Part shown: piece after piece, positions 1 through 8,305 of the stretch
Position numbering within the stretch: position 1 is the stretch's first letter
Layout: each line of letters begins with the position of its first letter
From: a virus
Virus record (IMG/VR): IMGVR_UViG_3300020419_001285
Coordinates: 1-46,362 of that record
Length of the DNA: 46,362 nt
Direction: 5' to 3' (one strand)
Made by a program: the position numbers and the translations under genes
Notes under the pieces: model-generated
Database searches by the model: none
What the model was told of the DNA's origin: nothing
What the model saw: only the letters and a program-made list of their open reading frames with translations

Positions 1-77
1 TTAGTGGATACATACGGACCTGCGATTGCGGAAGGAATGAATCCTAAACCGAGCAGGGCAACTGCGAATGCTTTCAT
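1..77 (-). CDS. Small exported protein, N-terminus only (cut by window edge)
   Basis: Only the first 25 codons are inside the window; the ATG is at position 77. The peptide begins MKAFAVALLGLGFIPSAIAG, a classic signal peptide: one Lys, a hydrophobic core, and a probable signal peptidase cut after AIA, leaving GPYVST. T4-like cyanophages commonly carry a short exported protein whose mature part starts with GPYV; the function is unknown, and an outer-membrane or beta-barrel role is only a guess. It follows the baseplate block on the same strand but has its own sigma70-like promoter at 99-128. Confidence 0.6.
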   Translation of the reverse strand, partial: MKAFAVALLGLGFIPSAIAGPYVST

Positions 78-98
78 TAGTTTTTCTAGATAAACCGA

Positions 99-128
99 AT
101 TATATAGAGCACCTTAACTGTATCTTAA
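99..128 (-). promoter_or_regulatory. Sigma70-like promoter for the exported-protein gene
   Basis: On the minus strand the -10 box is TATAAT (104-99), a perfect match, and the -35 box is TTAAGA (128-123), four of six matches, with an 18-base spacer. The predicted start lies about 15 bases ahead of the ATG at 77. The -35 box sits inside a perfect palindrome (119-134). Confidence 0.5.
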
Positions 129-134
129 GATACA
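119..134. repeat. Perfect 16-bp palindrome over a -35 box
   Basis: TGTATCTTAAGATACA reads identically on both strands with no loop. It covers the -35 hexamer of the putative promoter at 99-128, so it could be an operator for a dimeric regulator. No T-run follows on either strand, which argues against a terminator. Confidence 0.5.
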
Positions 135-162
135 TTTAACCTTCTTGTCTTGGATTTCTCAT

Positions 163-468
163 TTATGAAACTGTTAACACCCTATCTGTGGGTAAGAGTG
201 CATTACCTGTAGCTCCTGTCAATTTAGTTCCAGATATAGTAAATGTCTGACCACCTATTTTTATTTTTAAAGTTCCTTGTACCTCTAACGATCCTTCTAC
301 AATTACATCACCAGTTATGGTAGCTTTACCAGATACATTTAGATTACCATCAACATTGAGATCACCCTCGAATTTTGCATCAGCAAGAAAATTAGCCTCA
401 TCAGGAAATTCAACTGAACCACCTAGTACAGTTTTTTCTGTGCCATCTTTGGATTTAGTATATCCCAT
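163..468 (-). CDS. Short beta-repeat structural protein
   Basis: A 101-residue protein. After a polar start (MGYTKSKDGTEKTVLGG), residues about 30-70 carry alternating short repeats of the form G-D/N-L-x-V-x-G (GDLNVDGNLNVSG, GDVIVEGSLEVQG), the pattern of a regular beta-solenoid or trimeric beta-helix. The C-terminus (TLKIKIGGQTFTISG) is also beta-like. It lies just downstream of the gp5 and spike-like genes, separated by 2 bases from the 226-residue protein, and is probably translated from the same late transcript. A baseplate or spike accessory role is inferred from position and fold; no specific T4 homologue is recognised. Confidence 0.6.
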   Translation of the reverse strand: MGYTKSKDGTEKTVLGGSVEFPDEANFLADAKFEGDLNVDGNLNVSGKATITGDVIVEGSLEVQGTLKIKIGGQTFTISGTKLTGATGNALLPTDRVLTVS

Positions 469-470
469 AA

Positions 471-1151
471 TTAAAATAATCCTCCTAATTGTTCGGAGAT
501 TTTTCCACCTGCAGCACCACCAATTCCAGTGCTTGATAATACAGAATCAGCAAGATATCCACCAAATCCACCAGTAGCAGCAGATGCAAATGCAGCTTCA
601 CCTTTAGCTAATATAGTCTTTGAGGCATCAGCACCAAACGCTGCTTGAAGAACATTGTTAGGAACATAAGAACCTGCAAACATATTAAGACCAAAAGATT
701 TATGAATTAAGTTACCTCTCTTTCCTGATGCAGAACAAGTATTTCCTTTTAAATGAACCCTACCAGATCCTGCAGTAATATTAACATTTCTTCCTCCGTT
801 TAAATCAAGGTCTTGAGTTGCTTTGACCATAATATTTTTAGATGACACATTTACAGAACCATTATCAGCATTAACAGCAATATTTCCACTAGCAGCACTT
901 ATTCTAATATCAATTTTTTGTGGTGTATTTCTATCACCAGCTCTAATCTCTAATGTTTTGTCAGCAAAAATTCTAGACAACCCACCCTGAGTATGATCGA
1001 TTAAAAATACATCATCATTATCATTAGTAGCATAGATTTTAAAAACTTCTGCACCAGAAGCACCAATTTGAGGATGTCCACTATCAATCCTGAAATGTGG
1101 ACCTCTACAGTCAATGACTCTTCTAGCGTAATTTTTCTTTTGTGCAGTCAT
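471..1151 (-). CDS. Spike-like beta-helix protein next to gp5
   Basis: 226 residues. Residues about 65-135 form a run of short beta repeats (LEIRAGDRN, IDIRISAASGNIAV, GSVNVSSKNIMVKA, DLDLNGGRNVNITAGS) very like the C-terminal prism of T4 gp5 and VgrG spikes. The C-terminal 80 residues are Gly/Ala rich and may be flexible. The gene starts on the gp5 stop codon (1-base overlap region at 1151), so the two are probably translated together. In T4 the beta-helix is part of gp5; here it appears as a separate polypeptide. The spike role is inferred from repeats and position. Confidence 0.6.
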   Translation of the reverse strand: MTAQKKNYARRVIDCRGPHFRIDSGHPQIGASGAEVFKIYATNDNDDVFLIDHTQGGLSRIFADKTLEIRAGDRNTPQKIDIRISAASGNIAVNADNGSVNVSSKNIMVKATQDLDLNGGRNVNITAGSGRVHLKGNTCSASGKRGNLIHKSFGLNMFAGSYVPNNVLQAAFGADASKTILAKGEAAFASAATGGFGGYLADSVLSSTGIGGAAGGKISEQLGGLF

Positions 1152-3265
1152 TAGATACAGTCGATTGCGGATACGATACCAACTTGAGTATCAGTTGGAA
1201 TATCACCAAATAAAGGTCTTAATCTAGCACCAACACCATTCTTACTCTTAACTATAAAAGTAGGGAGTGTCTCATCAAACCTCAATATATTTAGAACCTT
1301 AACAGCAGTTATAGTTCCATTTTCTACGACAGTTTCGTATATAGGTGTAGTTTTACCAAATCCAGGTGAAGTGACAACAGAATCTAGTGGAGCTCCATCT
1401 ATAGCACCAGTAACAACAACTGGAGGGATATCGATGAATACATTACCAGATGGACTAATACCAGGAATTATAATAGGATCTGTTGGTTCATATCCTTGTC
1501 CACCAGCTTCCACTTGAATGGTAGTAATTCCTAATTGAGTTGGTACATCTTCATCTACCTGTGCAGGATAATTCTCTCCAGTAGAATCCATAATAATAGC
1601 TTTTATACCACCCTCATCATTAAGAATAGCATGACCAACAGCACCATACCCTATATTACATTTGTCTCTAAAATTAACTATAGGAGGATAACGATATCCA
1701 GAACCAGCATTGTTTATTTTAGCACCTAAAATACTTGCAGTTCGTTGTACTCCACCAACTAACTGTCTTAATCCAGGCGTATTGTCTATAAAATTACCAA
1801 GAATAGGTTTAGCAATACCACCAGATCCACCACCACCATATATTTCAATGTATGGTCCTGTACAATTACTCTTTTCACCACCATAACAACCACCAGGAAT
1901 CGTACCACTACCACTATCTTCTAATAAACTACCATCACCAAATATATCCCACTTACCCCATTTCTGTTCAAAAGCATCAGTCATATCAGCAGCACCCTTA
2001 GATATATTCATTGCATTTACAACATATGAAAAAGGATCGTCTCCTTTCTCTTCACTATTACCACCAACAACATATTGTTTATCTGATGGGCACTTACCCT
2101 TGTTAGTCTGATTACAATCAAGGAATGCAGCAACATCTTCAATATTACCAGCAGCACTTAATAAGAAATCTGCAACCTTAAATCCTGGTGCGATAATTTT
2201 TGCTACTGCAGATAAAGGTCCTGACATTAAATTATCAATACTATCTGTAATTACATTCAAAAATGCCCCAGTAAACTGAGCACCCATACATCCAGCATAG
2301 TCTCTTCCGTCATCTATAAATCCTTTCAATAAATCTTCAATTGTACCACCTAATCCTTCAACTACTTTATTAGCAACACAACCAATAGATTCTTGTAGAA
2401 ATGATGTAGGAGGAACCATAGCAGTTTGTGCTGCAACTCCTGCTCTATGGGCAGCATTCCTAGATTTTGTAATTGCAAATACTATTCGGTAAACTTTTTT
2501 ATATAATTTTTCTAATCCTTGACCACCAACACTCTCTAGTTTATCAAAGAGTTTGGTAAACATAGTACCAACAAATTTATTTGCTTGAAGTTCAATCAGA
2601 TCAGAAGCGGATTTGATCTCACTTTCTAAACTAGATCCAGCCAAAGATAACTGCTGAATCTTTAATCCCAAATTCTCAACAGTATTTGCCATTTCTGAAA
2701 TAGGATTACCTTTACAGGTATCAGCAACCAGTACCTTAACACCAGTACCTGCTGCATCTTTTAATTTAGAAGTAGTAGAACTACTTGGTGGTGGGCATGA
2801 TGATTCATTACATTCGTTTGTTTCTTTTACAGGATTTCTAGCATTAGTAGGTGTATACTCAGTTAATCCTGTATAAGGAGAGAATGGTGTACTATAATCA
2901 TCATTATTTACTAGCGATGTTCTACCAAAATGTCCAATAATTAATGGAAGTTGAGCAGCATCACCGTCTAAGAAAAATCCAAATACAGTATCACCCTGCT
3001 GCAACTTAACTGATTGAGCAAATTGTGCTCCACCACTACCAGCAGTTGTAGGAAGTAAAACTTGTGCATACGGAAGATCTTCATTAGGGATATCCTCATT
3101 AAACGGATGATATCCCATAATTCTTACTTTGACTCTATTTCCTACTCCCTCTCCAGTTGCTAATTGATCTTCCTGTGCTTCAATAGGAGGTATCTGACCG
3201 ACCCACCAACGGAATCCGTCTCTACCTAAAAATTTACTGTTACCTAAGATCGATGCGTCTAACAT
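1151..3265 (-). CDS. gp5: Baseplate hub protein gp5 (OB-fold type, no lysozyme domain seen)
   Basis: 704 residues. The N-terminal 120 residues (FRWWVGQIPP, NRVKVRIMGYHP, AQVLLPTT, GDTVFGFFLDGD, PLIIGHFGRT) match the gp5/VgrG OB-fold that plugs the tail hub. The middle (about 200-400) is helical and contains several Cys. The C-terminal third has GSGYRYPP and GQGYEPTDP type repeats ending in short beta segments. No lysozyme catalytic region like that of T4 gp5 was seen, and the beta-helix lies in the separate next gene. It overlaps the 89-residue gene upstream by one base. It should sit at the centre of the baseplate, under the tail tube. Identification rests on the OB domain and position. Confidence 0.8.
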   Translation of the reverse strand: MLDASILGNSKFLGRDGFRWWVGQIPPIEAQEDQLATGEGVGNRVKVRIMGYHPFNEDIPNEDLPYAQVLLPTTAGSGGAQFAQSVKLQQGDTVFGFFLDGDAAQLPLIIGHFGRTSLVNNDDYSTPFSPYTGLTEYTPTNARNPVKETNECNESSCPPPSSSTTSKLKDAAGTGVKVLVADTCKGNPISEMANTVENLGLKIQQLSLAGSSLESEIKSASDLIELQANKFVGTMFTKLFDKLESVGGQGLEKLYKKVYRIVFAITKSRNAAHRAGVAAQTAMVPPTSFLQESIGCVANKVVEGLGGTIEDLLKGFIDDGRDYAGCMGAQFTGAFLNVITDSIDNLMSGPLSAVAKIIAPGFKVADFLLSAAGNIEDVAAFLDCNQTNKGKCPSDKQYVVGGNSEEKGDDPFSYVVNAMNISKGAADMTDAFEQKWGKWDIFGDGSLLEDSGSGTIPGGCYGGEKSNCTGPYIEIYGGGGSGGIAKPILGNFIDNTPGLRQLVGGVQRTASILGAKINNAGSGYRYPPIVNFRDKCNIGYGAVGHAILNDEGGIKAIIMDSTGENYPAQVDEDVPTQLGITTIQVEAGGQGYEPTDPIIIPGISPSGNVFIDIPPVVVTGAIDGAPLDSVVTSPGFGKTTPIYETVVENGTITAVKVLNILRFDETLPTFIVKSKNGVGARLRPLFGDIPTDTQVGIVSAIDCI

Positions 3266-3534
3266 TAGTCGTCGTATACTCTACATTCTAATGAATCTGG
3301 ATGATTATCACAATAAACTTCTAGATGCTTATCTTCATGACGAGTGTGCCAATCATTAATCTTGCCTTCATTTGGTATTACTTCATCCTCTTCATGAGCA
3401 TGAAATGCATCGTTGTGCATCTTGAGATCTTCCTCGGTATATTCAATCATACCATGATTTACATGCTCTTTACCATCTTTAGGGTCGATGTAAGATTCAT
3501 GGTTTAAATCGTGGTTTGGAATTTTAGTAGTCAT
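3265..3534 (-). CDS. Small His-rich acidic protein of unknown function
   Basis: 89 residues with 11 histidines and many Asp/Glu (NHDLNHES, FHAHEEDE, DWHTRHEDKH), plus two Cys near the C-terminus. The composition suggests metal binding, but no family is recognised. It lies between the gp27-like hub gene (2 bases away) and gp5 (1-base overlap), so it is part of the hub operon and may be a virion or assembly component. Function not known. Confidence 0.6.
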   Translation of the reverse strand: MTTKIPNHDLNHESYIDPKDGKEHVNHGMIEYTEEDLKMHNDAFHAHEEDEVIPNEGKINDWHTRHEDKHLEVYCDNHPDSLECRVYDD

Positions 3535-3536
3535 AG

Positions 3537-4835
3537 TTATTTTTGTGGGTAAAGACCATGTGTATCCCTGACAACTTTTAAAGAAGTGAAGGAATTTTGA
3601 GGTAAGAATACATGAGTGAGTTCCTTTATAATATATATTCCACTCATTCTATCGTCTATCTCTGGTTCTTCATCTGTAGTCTTAGGGAAGTATAACATTA
3701 TAGCATCTCCAGCAACTAAATTGGTCATTGCAGATATAGTTACCTTAATAGTAGTGCTAAACAACATACCATATCTTGTGATAGCCTGAGAAGTTGTGTC
3801 AATTTGATTATAATTAATATCTGTTGATACACCTACTTCTAAAGTTCCAACATCATATACCTCACTAATAATCCTAGAAGCCATAAAATTAGCAGGAATA
3901 TTTTTGGGATCAGCAACTTTTGGAGGTTCTTCTTTAGTACCTAAAGTAGTAGTGGGTGTCTCTTTAAATATAGAATTTTGTGGTTCAGTAAATTCAAAAG
4001 TAACTGGATTAAAAAATATTCTGTATGTAGATTGAGTTCCACTATTCAAATCATCTATAATATTATTATCTTGCATAACATTAAAAGATAATATTTTTCT
4101 AGAGTTTTTAAATGCATCTTCTAGTGATGAATCATATGTTGTAGAATAATAAAAGGAAGGTAATTTTTGACCTTTTTCAACACCATCTTTGATTAAGGTA
4201 TCAACAGATTTAAAATGAAATCCTTTTCTAGTTTGCCAAAAGAAAAATCCAGCACTTCTACTATTTGCTCCTACAGGGATGGCTTTTGATTGCAACCAAG
4301 ATATAACAGTAAAAGGTTTTCTTAAGTTACCAACAAAATTATAAATGTTTTCAGTCGCTTCAAACTCAGTTAATTTCAATGGTTCTACTAGTTTTATAAT
4401 CTGAGAAATACTTTTATCTATAGTCTGACCATAAAACTTTTTAGTTACCCTGCTTTGCTCATTAGTAATTGCCTCTCTAGAAGATAAATGGAGAGTTAAT
4501 TCTTCTTTTCCTTTATTTGATATAACATTAGTAATTTTATTAACATACAAAACATGCTCAAGTTGTATATCACTTTCTAATTCTGCTTCTGATGGAGTTT
4601 TAATTTTAAAAAATACTCTTTCTCCACCACGAACAGGTAAACCATTATATAAACCTTGACCATTAGTTGTATTACCAGTATTGAATATACTTAATACAGC
4701 AGTAACATTTGGAGAAAGTAAATTCTCAAAATATTGAAAACTAAGAATACCACCAATTAAACTAACAGTTCTTTGACCATCAGATGATGTTATATCAAAT
4801 TCTTCAAATAGGGATGCATTAATTGGTGATGCCAT
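3537..4835 (-). CDS. Virion baseplate hub protein, gp27-like
   Basis: 432 residues, predicted beta-rich. The start (MASPINASLFEEFDITSSDG) and the regions YFENLLSPNVTAVLSIFNTG and LYFPKTTDEEPEIDDRMSG match the T4-like cyanophage virion protein encoded beside gp5. By size and order it is the counterpart of T4 gp27 (about 390 residues), the trimeric hub ring that holds gp5 and starts the tail tube. Its ATG overlaps the upstream stop (TAATG). Sequence similarity to T4 gp27 itself cannot be judged by eye, so the gp27 assignment comes from synteny and size. Confidence 0.65.
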   Translation of the reverse strand: MASPINASLFEEFDITSSDGQRTVSLIGGILSFQYFENLLSPNVTAVLSIFNTGNTTNGQGLYNGLPVRGGERVFFKIKTPSEAELESDIQLEHVLYVNKITNVISNKGKEELTLHLSSREAITNEQSRVTKKFYGQTIDKSISQIIKLVEPLKLTEFEATENIYNFVGNLRKPFTVISWLQSKAIPVGANSRSAGFFFWQTRKGFHFKSVDTLIKDGVEKGQKLPSFYYSTTYDSSLEDAFKNSRKILSFNVMQDNNIIDDLNSGTQSTYRIFFNPVTFEFTEPQNSIFKETPTTTLGTKEEPPKVADPKNIPANFMASRIISEVYDVGTLEVGVSTDINYNQIDTTSQAITRYGMLFSTTIKVTISAMTNLVAGDAIMLYFPKTTDEEPEIDDRMSGIYIIKELTHVFLPQNSFTSLKVVRDTHGLYPQK

Positions 4836-6301
4836 TATGTGAATGCCCTCCTTAGTGTTTCTAACCTTTTAAGAGAATCATCTTGTTTATATACAAAAAT
4901 GGATCCAGCGTTATCTAAAGGTGGTATCACATTCTGACCTCCAAGAATTGAATTTTTTGTTGCAACTGACATAGGAACATTAATTGTACTTTTATTACTT
5001 GGATCAAATACATTATATCCTTTAGAATTACTTTCAAGTCCATATCCATGTTTTGCCATAAACTCCTTATCGTGCTGCTCAAAACTTTTTGTATATGCCT
5101 CTGTATATCCCTCATCACCTGGTTTATATGTTTTATCACCAATCATAACTGGTGTACCACTAGTATTAGGATATTTAAGTTGATAATATTTTACTAATTT
5201 TTTCTCGTAAAATGCTATTTTTCTTTCATTTCGGTTATCATCTTTCATTTGTTGCAATTTTTCTGCTGTAGGAATTGGTCCAACATATTGATCAAGAGTC
5301 GATGCATCAAAAATATTCTTGGTTTTAAATTCTTTTTTGTCTCCTGATTTAATTGATACATCTACCTTACCATTTGACTCAACAGTTACTTCTTCAGTTT
5401 TACCTTTTCCAGTTCCACCTTCTCCAGTTTCACCTCTTCCAGTTACACTCGCAGCAGCATATTGATTAGTCCCAAAGAATTCAGCAGGACCCATGTTATC
5501 TTTAGTTACTTTCATATTCTTATCAAGAGACTTGCTTACTTTTTCTACAACTGGTTCTTTTGGATCCTCTTCTACTTCATATAATTTCATAACCTCAGTT
5601 TGATATTCTTCTTCACTTAACTCTCCAGAATCTCTTTGTTTTTGAAGATTGAGAAGAGCTCCTGTTCTCTCACCAGATAATGTACCTGCTATTGCCTTTT
5701 CTCCATCTTTTTCAAACTGTTTAATTTTATCTCTAAGATTTCTAGAATTTTTATCCCAATTATCTTGCAAAGAATCTATATTAGTACCAATGGCATCAAA
5801 TTTTTCTTTAATTTTATCACCATCAAAGTCAAATTCTTTTATTTGAACTACAAATTCTTTTACGAGATCTACAATGCTTGCACCGATGTTTATTATATCT
5901 TTAACAAAATCTCCAATAAATTTACCAATTGCTACAGAAGTATCAATGATTTTTTTAATTTTTTCTAAAAGCTCTGGTAGTTTCATACCAATGTATCCTA
6001 CAACAAGGGCACCAAAAGCATTAATTATCCTAGTAATAAAATTACCAGAAGTTTTGGCAAGGTTGCTAACTGATTTTGATGCTAAATTTGGTTTTTTGTT
6101 TTCTTGAAGTTTTTCTATCTCAGCTTTTTTCTTACGATCCAATAATCTTCGCATAGTTTTTCTTTTAACAGCTTCTGCCTTCTTATTTCTAATAAGTTCT
6201 CTTCCCAAAGATTTACGAATACCTTGAGTAGTTTCTCTAATAGCAAGTAATCCAAAATCAATTACTTGAAAAGTTTCTTTTGTTTTAATTGTCATAATCA
6301 T
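4835..6301 (-). CDS. Tape-measure-like tail/hub protein (second copy)
   Basis: 488 residues. A basic helical N-terminus (residues 25-70, Lys/Arg rich) is followed by hydrophobic helices around residues 85-150 (AFGALVVGYIGMKLPELLEK), then a charged middle with Gly/Glu/Lys-rich low complexity and a hydrophilic C-terminus. The hydrophobic helix resembles one in the neighbouring 613-residue protein (ALGSLFAGYVGMK), suggesting the two share ancestry. Helical proteins with membrane-like segments in this position are tape-measure or hub proteins related to T4 gp29. It overlaps the 613-residue gene by 17 bases. A start at Met3 (6295) is equally possible. Confidence 0.55.
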   Translation of the reverse strand: MIMTIKTKETFQVIDFGLLAIRETTQGIRKSLGRELIRNKKAEAVKRKTMRRLLDRKKKAEIEKLQENKKPNLASKSVSNLAKTSGNFITRIINAFGALVVGYIGMKLPELLEKIKKIIDTSVAIGKFIGDFVKDIINIGASIVDLVKEFVVQIKEFDFDGDKIKEKFDAIGTNIDSLQDNWDKNSRNLRDKIKQFEKDGEKAIAGTLSGERTGALLNLQKQRDSGELSEEEYQTEVMKLYEVEEDPKEPVVEKVSKSLDKNMKVTKDNMGPAEFFGTNQYAAASVTGRGETGEGGTGKGKTEEVTVESNGKVDVSIKSGDKKEFKTKNIFDASTLDQYVGPIPTAEKLQQMKDDNRNERKIAFYEKKLVKYYQLKYPNTSGTPVMIGDKTYKPGDEGYTEAYTKSFEQHDKEFMAKHGYGLESNSKGYNVFDPSNKSTINVPMSVATKNSILGGQNVIPPLDNAGSIFVYKQDDSLKRLETLRRAFT

Positions 6302-8126
6302 ATATTCCTATTTGAGAACTAAACAAACTAATATAATCATCATTTGCAAGATTACTTGTTGCAAAATCATACATTGCAGGATCATAGTCTTGTGGAGTAA
6401 AAGTTTCAGTTACCGCACCACTTGACGAATCTCCAGTAAAGTCTACTGGTACAATTTCAAAATTTGGTGTATCAAGACTGGAACTGAATTTTGATGCAAC
6501 TTCTAAATTTTTATTAGAAAATAAGTTACCAGAAGCAAAAATATCATTTTGTTTTATACCACCTTCTACCTTCTCAGTGTTTTTTGATAATGAATTATTA
6601 TTAAAGGAAGCATCAAATGTTGGAGAGATTTTTTCTGGATCAAAACCTGCTCGTTTTAAAGCTTTAGGAACAATTCTATCAATATCTGAATCTACTCCTA
6701 TAATTTTATCAAAATGTTCTATAGCACTCTTTTTCATTCCCATAGTAAGAACATCCAATTTTTGAGTATCATTAGGACTGTGAGGACCAACCACTAAATG
6801 ATCATTCCAACCATCGCTTCTTTCAAAAAGTCTTCTAATATTATTTTTTTGAGCAATTGCATTAAGAAAATCTTTTCCATCACCACTCATACCTTTTTCT
6901 ATTCCTTTTGCTTGTTTCATTGCTCCTACAATCTCACTCTTATACATCACTTGTTCTTCATAAAGTTTATCAGCAATTTTTTGTAAGTCAGATGACAATT
7001 CACTATATGCTTGACCATCTAGCAATGCAGTTATCTCTAACTGCTTACCTTTAAATAAACTCCAATTATTTTTAGCTTTCTCAATCAATGGCATTATTTG
7101 GTTGAGTGCCATTTGATCTTCTTTACTAAGTTTTGCTGCATCAAATCTATCATACTTACCCATTCCGATATATCTTCTAGTATCAAGCATATCCTGTAAG
7201 TCATTATTTGCTGCAGCGAGAGATCCATCGAAAGTGGTCAAACCTTTTCTTGTAAATGAATCTTTAGGTACTAATTTGCCATTCTTTTCTGTAAATAGTG
7301 CAGGATATCTTTCTGCTAACTTTGCCATTTTTCTATCAATTTCATTTAAGGTCTCTTCTTGCCCAACTTCTACAACTCGATCAATATAGAATTTATCTTC
7401 GTTACTATAAGATCCTCTACCATCGATAGATCCATCAGCACCAAACTCACCACTTAAATATTTGTATAACATTGTTCCAGAATAAACAATACCTGCAGCT
7501 GCTATTATTCCCATCCAAACCATTGGATTACCTAATAAACCTAAGACACCTGGTAAACCAGATACAACATTACCAACAACTGTACCAAGAGCAGAAGAAA
7601 TTAAAGGAATACCAACATTCATTGCTAGAAAAACTCCTCCTGCTGCTGTTAATACTAGACCAACTTCTTTTGCTAGATTTGTTAAAGTGCTTTTGTCTCC
7701 TTTTAACCAATCTTGTATACCATCAATACCTTTCATCCCAACATAACCAGCAAAAAGAGAACCTAGAGCTTTAAATATTCTTTCAAATATATTCCCTAAA
7801 CCTTTTTTTATTGATTGAAGAGGTTTAATTACAGTATTACTAACAATTTTTTCTAAAACTGACTCTGCATTTTTCTTTTTCTCATCATCTTCTCGTTTTT
7901 TTCTTGCCTCTGCATCTAGTTTATCAGCATCTTTCTCTTGCTTTGCTTGTTTAGTTATTAAATCAGCAATAGCAGTTAAATTTTTATTAATTGCAAAAAT
8001 ATTTTTATTAAGTGATAAAAAACTACCTGCAGCATCTTTTGATCCAGAAGTAGCAGATCGTTGATTATCTGTCCTACTAGATTTTGGTATGTTTCGTCCG
8101 AATAATTTATTAGGATCTACTGCCAT
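6285..8126 (-). CDS. Tape-measure / hub protein, gp29-like
   Basis: 613 residues. Residues about 55-90 are a charged coiled coil (KQEKDADKLDAEARKKRED). Hydrophobic helices follow at about 110-230 (ALGSLFAGYVGMKGIDG; AAAGIVYSGTMLYKYL) and could insert in a membrane after ejection. The C-terminal half is helical and acidic. Size is close to T4 gp29 (590 residues), the tail-length ruler, and the position between hub genes and gp26 fits. Assignment by architecture and synteny; no direct motif proves it. Confidence 0.6.
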   Translation of the reverse strand: MAVDPNKLFGRNIPKSSRTDNQRSATSGSKDAAGSFLSLNKNIFAINKNLTAIADLITKQAKQEKDADKLDAEARKKREDDEKKKNAESVLEKIVSNTVIKPLQSIKKGLGNIFERIFKALGSLFAGYVGMKGIDGIQDWLKGDKSTLTNLAKEVGLVLTAAGGVFLAMNVGIPLISSALGTVVGNVVSGLPGVLGLLGNPMVWMGIIAAAGIVYSGTMLYKYLSGEFGADGSIDGRGSYSNEDKFYIDRVVEVGQEETLNEIDRKMAKLAERYPALFTEKNGKLVPKDSFTRKGLTTFDGSLAAANNDLQDMLDTRRYIGMGKYDRFDAAKLSKEDQMALNQIMPLIEKAKNNWSLFKGKQLEITALLDGQAYSELSSDLQKIADKLYEEQVMYKSEIVGAMKQAKGIEKGMSGDGKDFLNAIAQKNNIRRLFERSDGWNDHLVVGPHSPNDTQKLDVLTMGMKKSAIEHFDKIIGVDSDIDRIVPKALKRAGFDPEKISPTFDASFNNNSLSKNTEKVEGGIKQNDIFASGNLFSNKNLEVASKFSSSLDTPNFEIVPVDFTGDSSSGAVTETFTPQDYDPAMYDFATSNLANDDYISLFSSQIGIYDYDN

Positions 8127-8132
8127 TAGTAA

Positions 8133-8303
8133 CTAGCTTTGTTGATTCTTTAAATTCTCTTCTTCAATGTATTGTTCCAAGAGACTAAGGTATATATCTC
8201 GTTCCCAAGGAATCATGTTCTCTATATCACTTAAAGAGTATTTATGATGCTGCATCAAGGCAAAATTGATCTTAAAATAAGATACAATGTCTTGGTGCAA
8301 CAT
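8133..8303 (-). CDS. 56-residue baseplate-hub-region protein
   Basis: A short gene: ATG at 8303, TAG at 8133-8135. The product begins MLHQDIVSYFKINFALMQHH and contains the helical segment SLSDIENMIPWERDIYLSLL ending in an acidic helix. It fits tightly between gp26 (2 bases upstream) and the tape-measure-like gene (6 bases downstream), which supports its reality. The P-W-E-R-x-I-Y pattern is typical of small proteins encoded next to tape-measure genes, which often act as assembly chaperones. T4 has small hub-assembly genes (gp28, gp51) here, but which one this corresponds to, if any, is not clear. Confidence 0.6.
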   Translation of the reverse strand: MLHQDIVSYFKINFALMQHHKYSLSDIENMIPWERDIYLSLLEQYIEEENLKNQQS

Positions 8304-8305
8304 CG

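Noticed and set aside
317-577. Plus-strand open frames opposite the baseplate genes (and others opposite 1535-8990)
   Set aside because: They are antisense shadows of well-supported minus-strand proteins, lack ribosome sites and have low-complexity Ile/Phe/Leu-rich products.
1151-3265. Lysozyme domain within gp5
   Set aside because: Looked for T4-lysozyme-like catalytic segments in the middle region and saw none; a fold search would be decisive.
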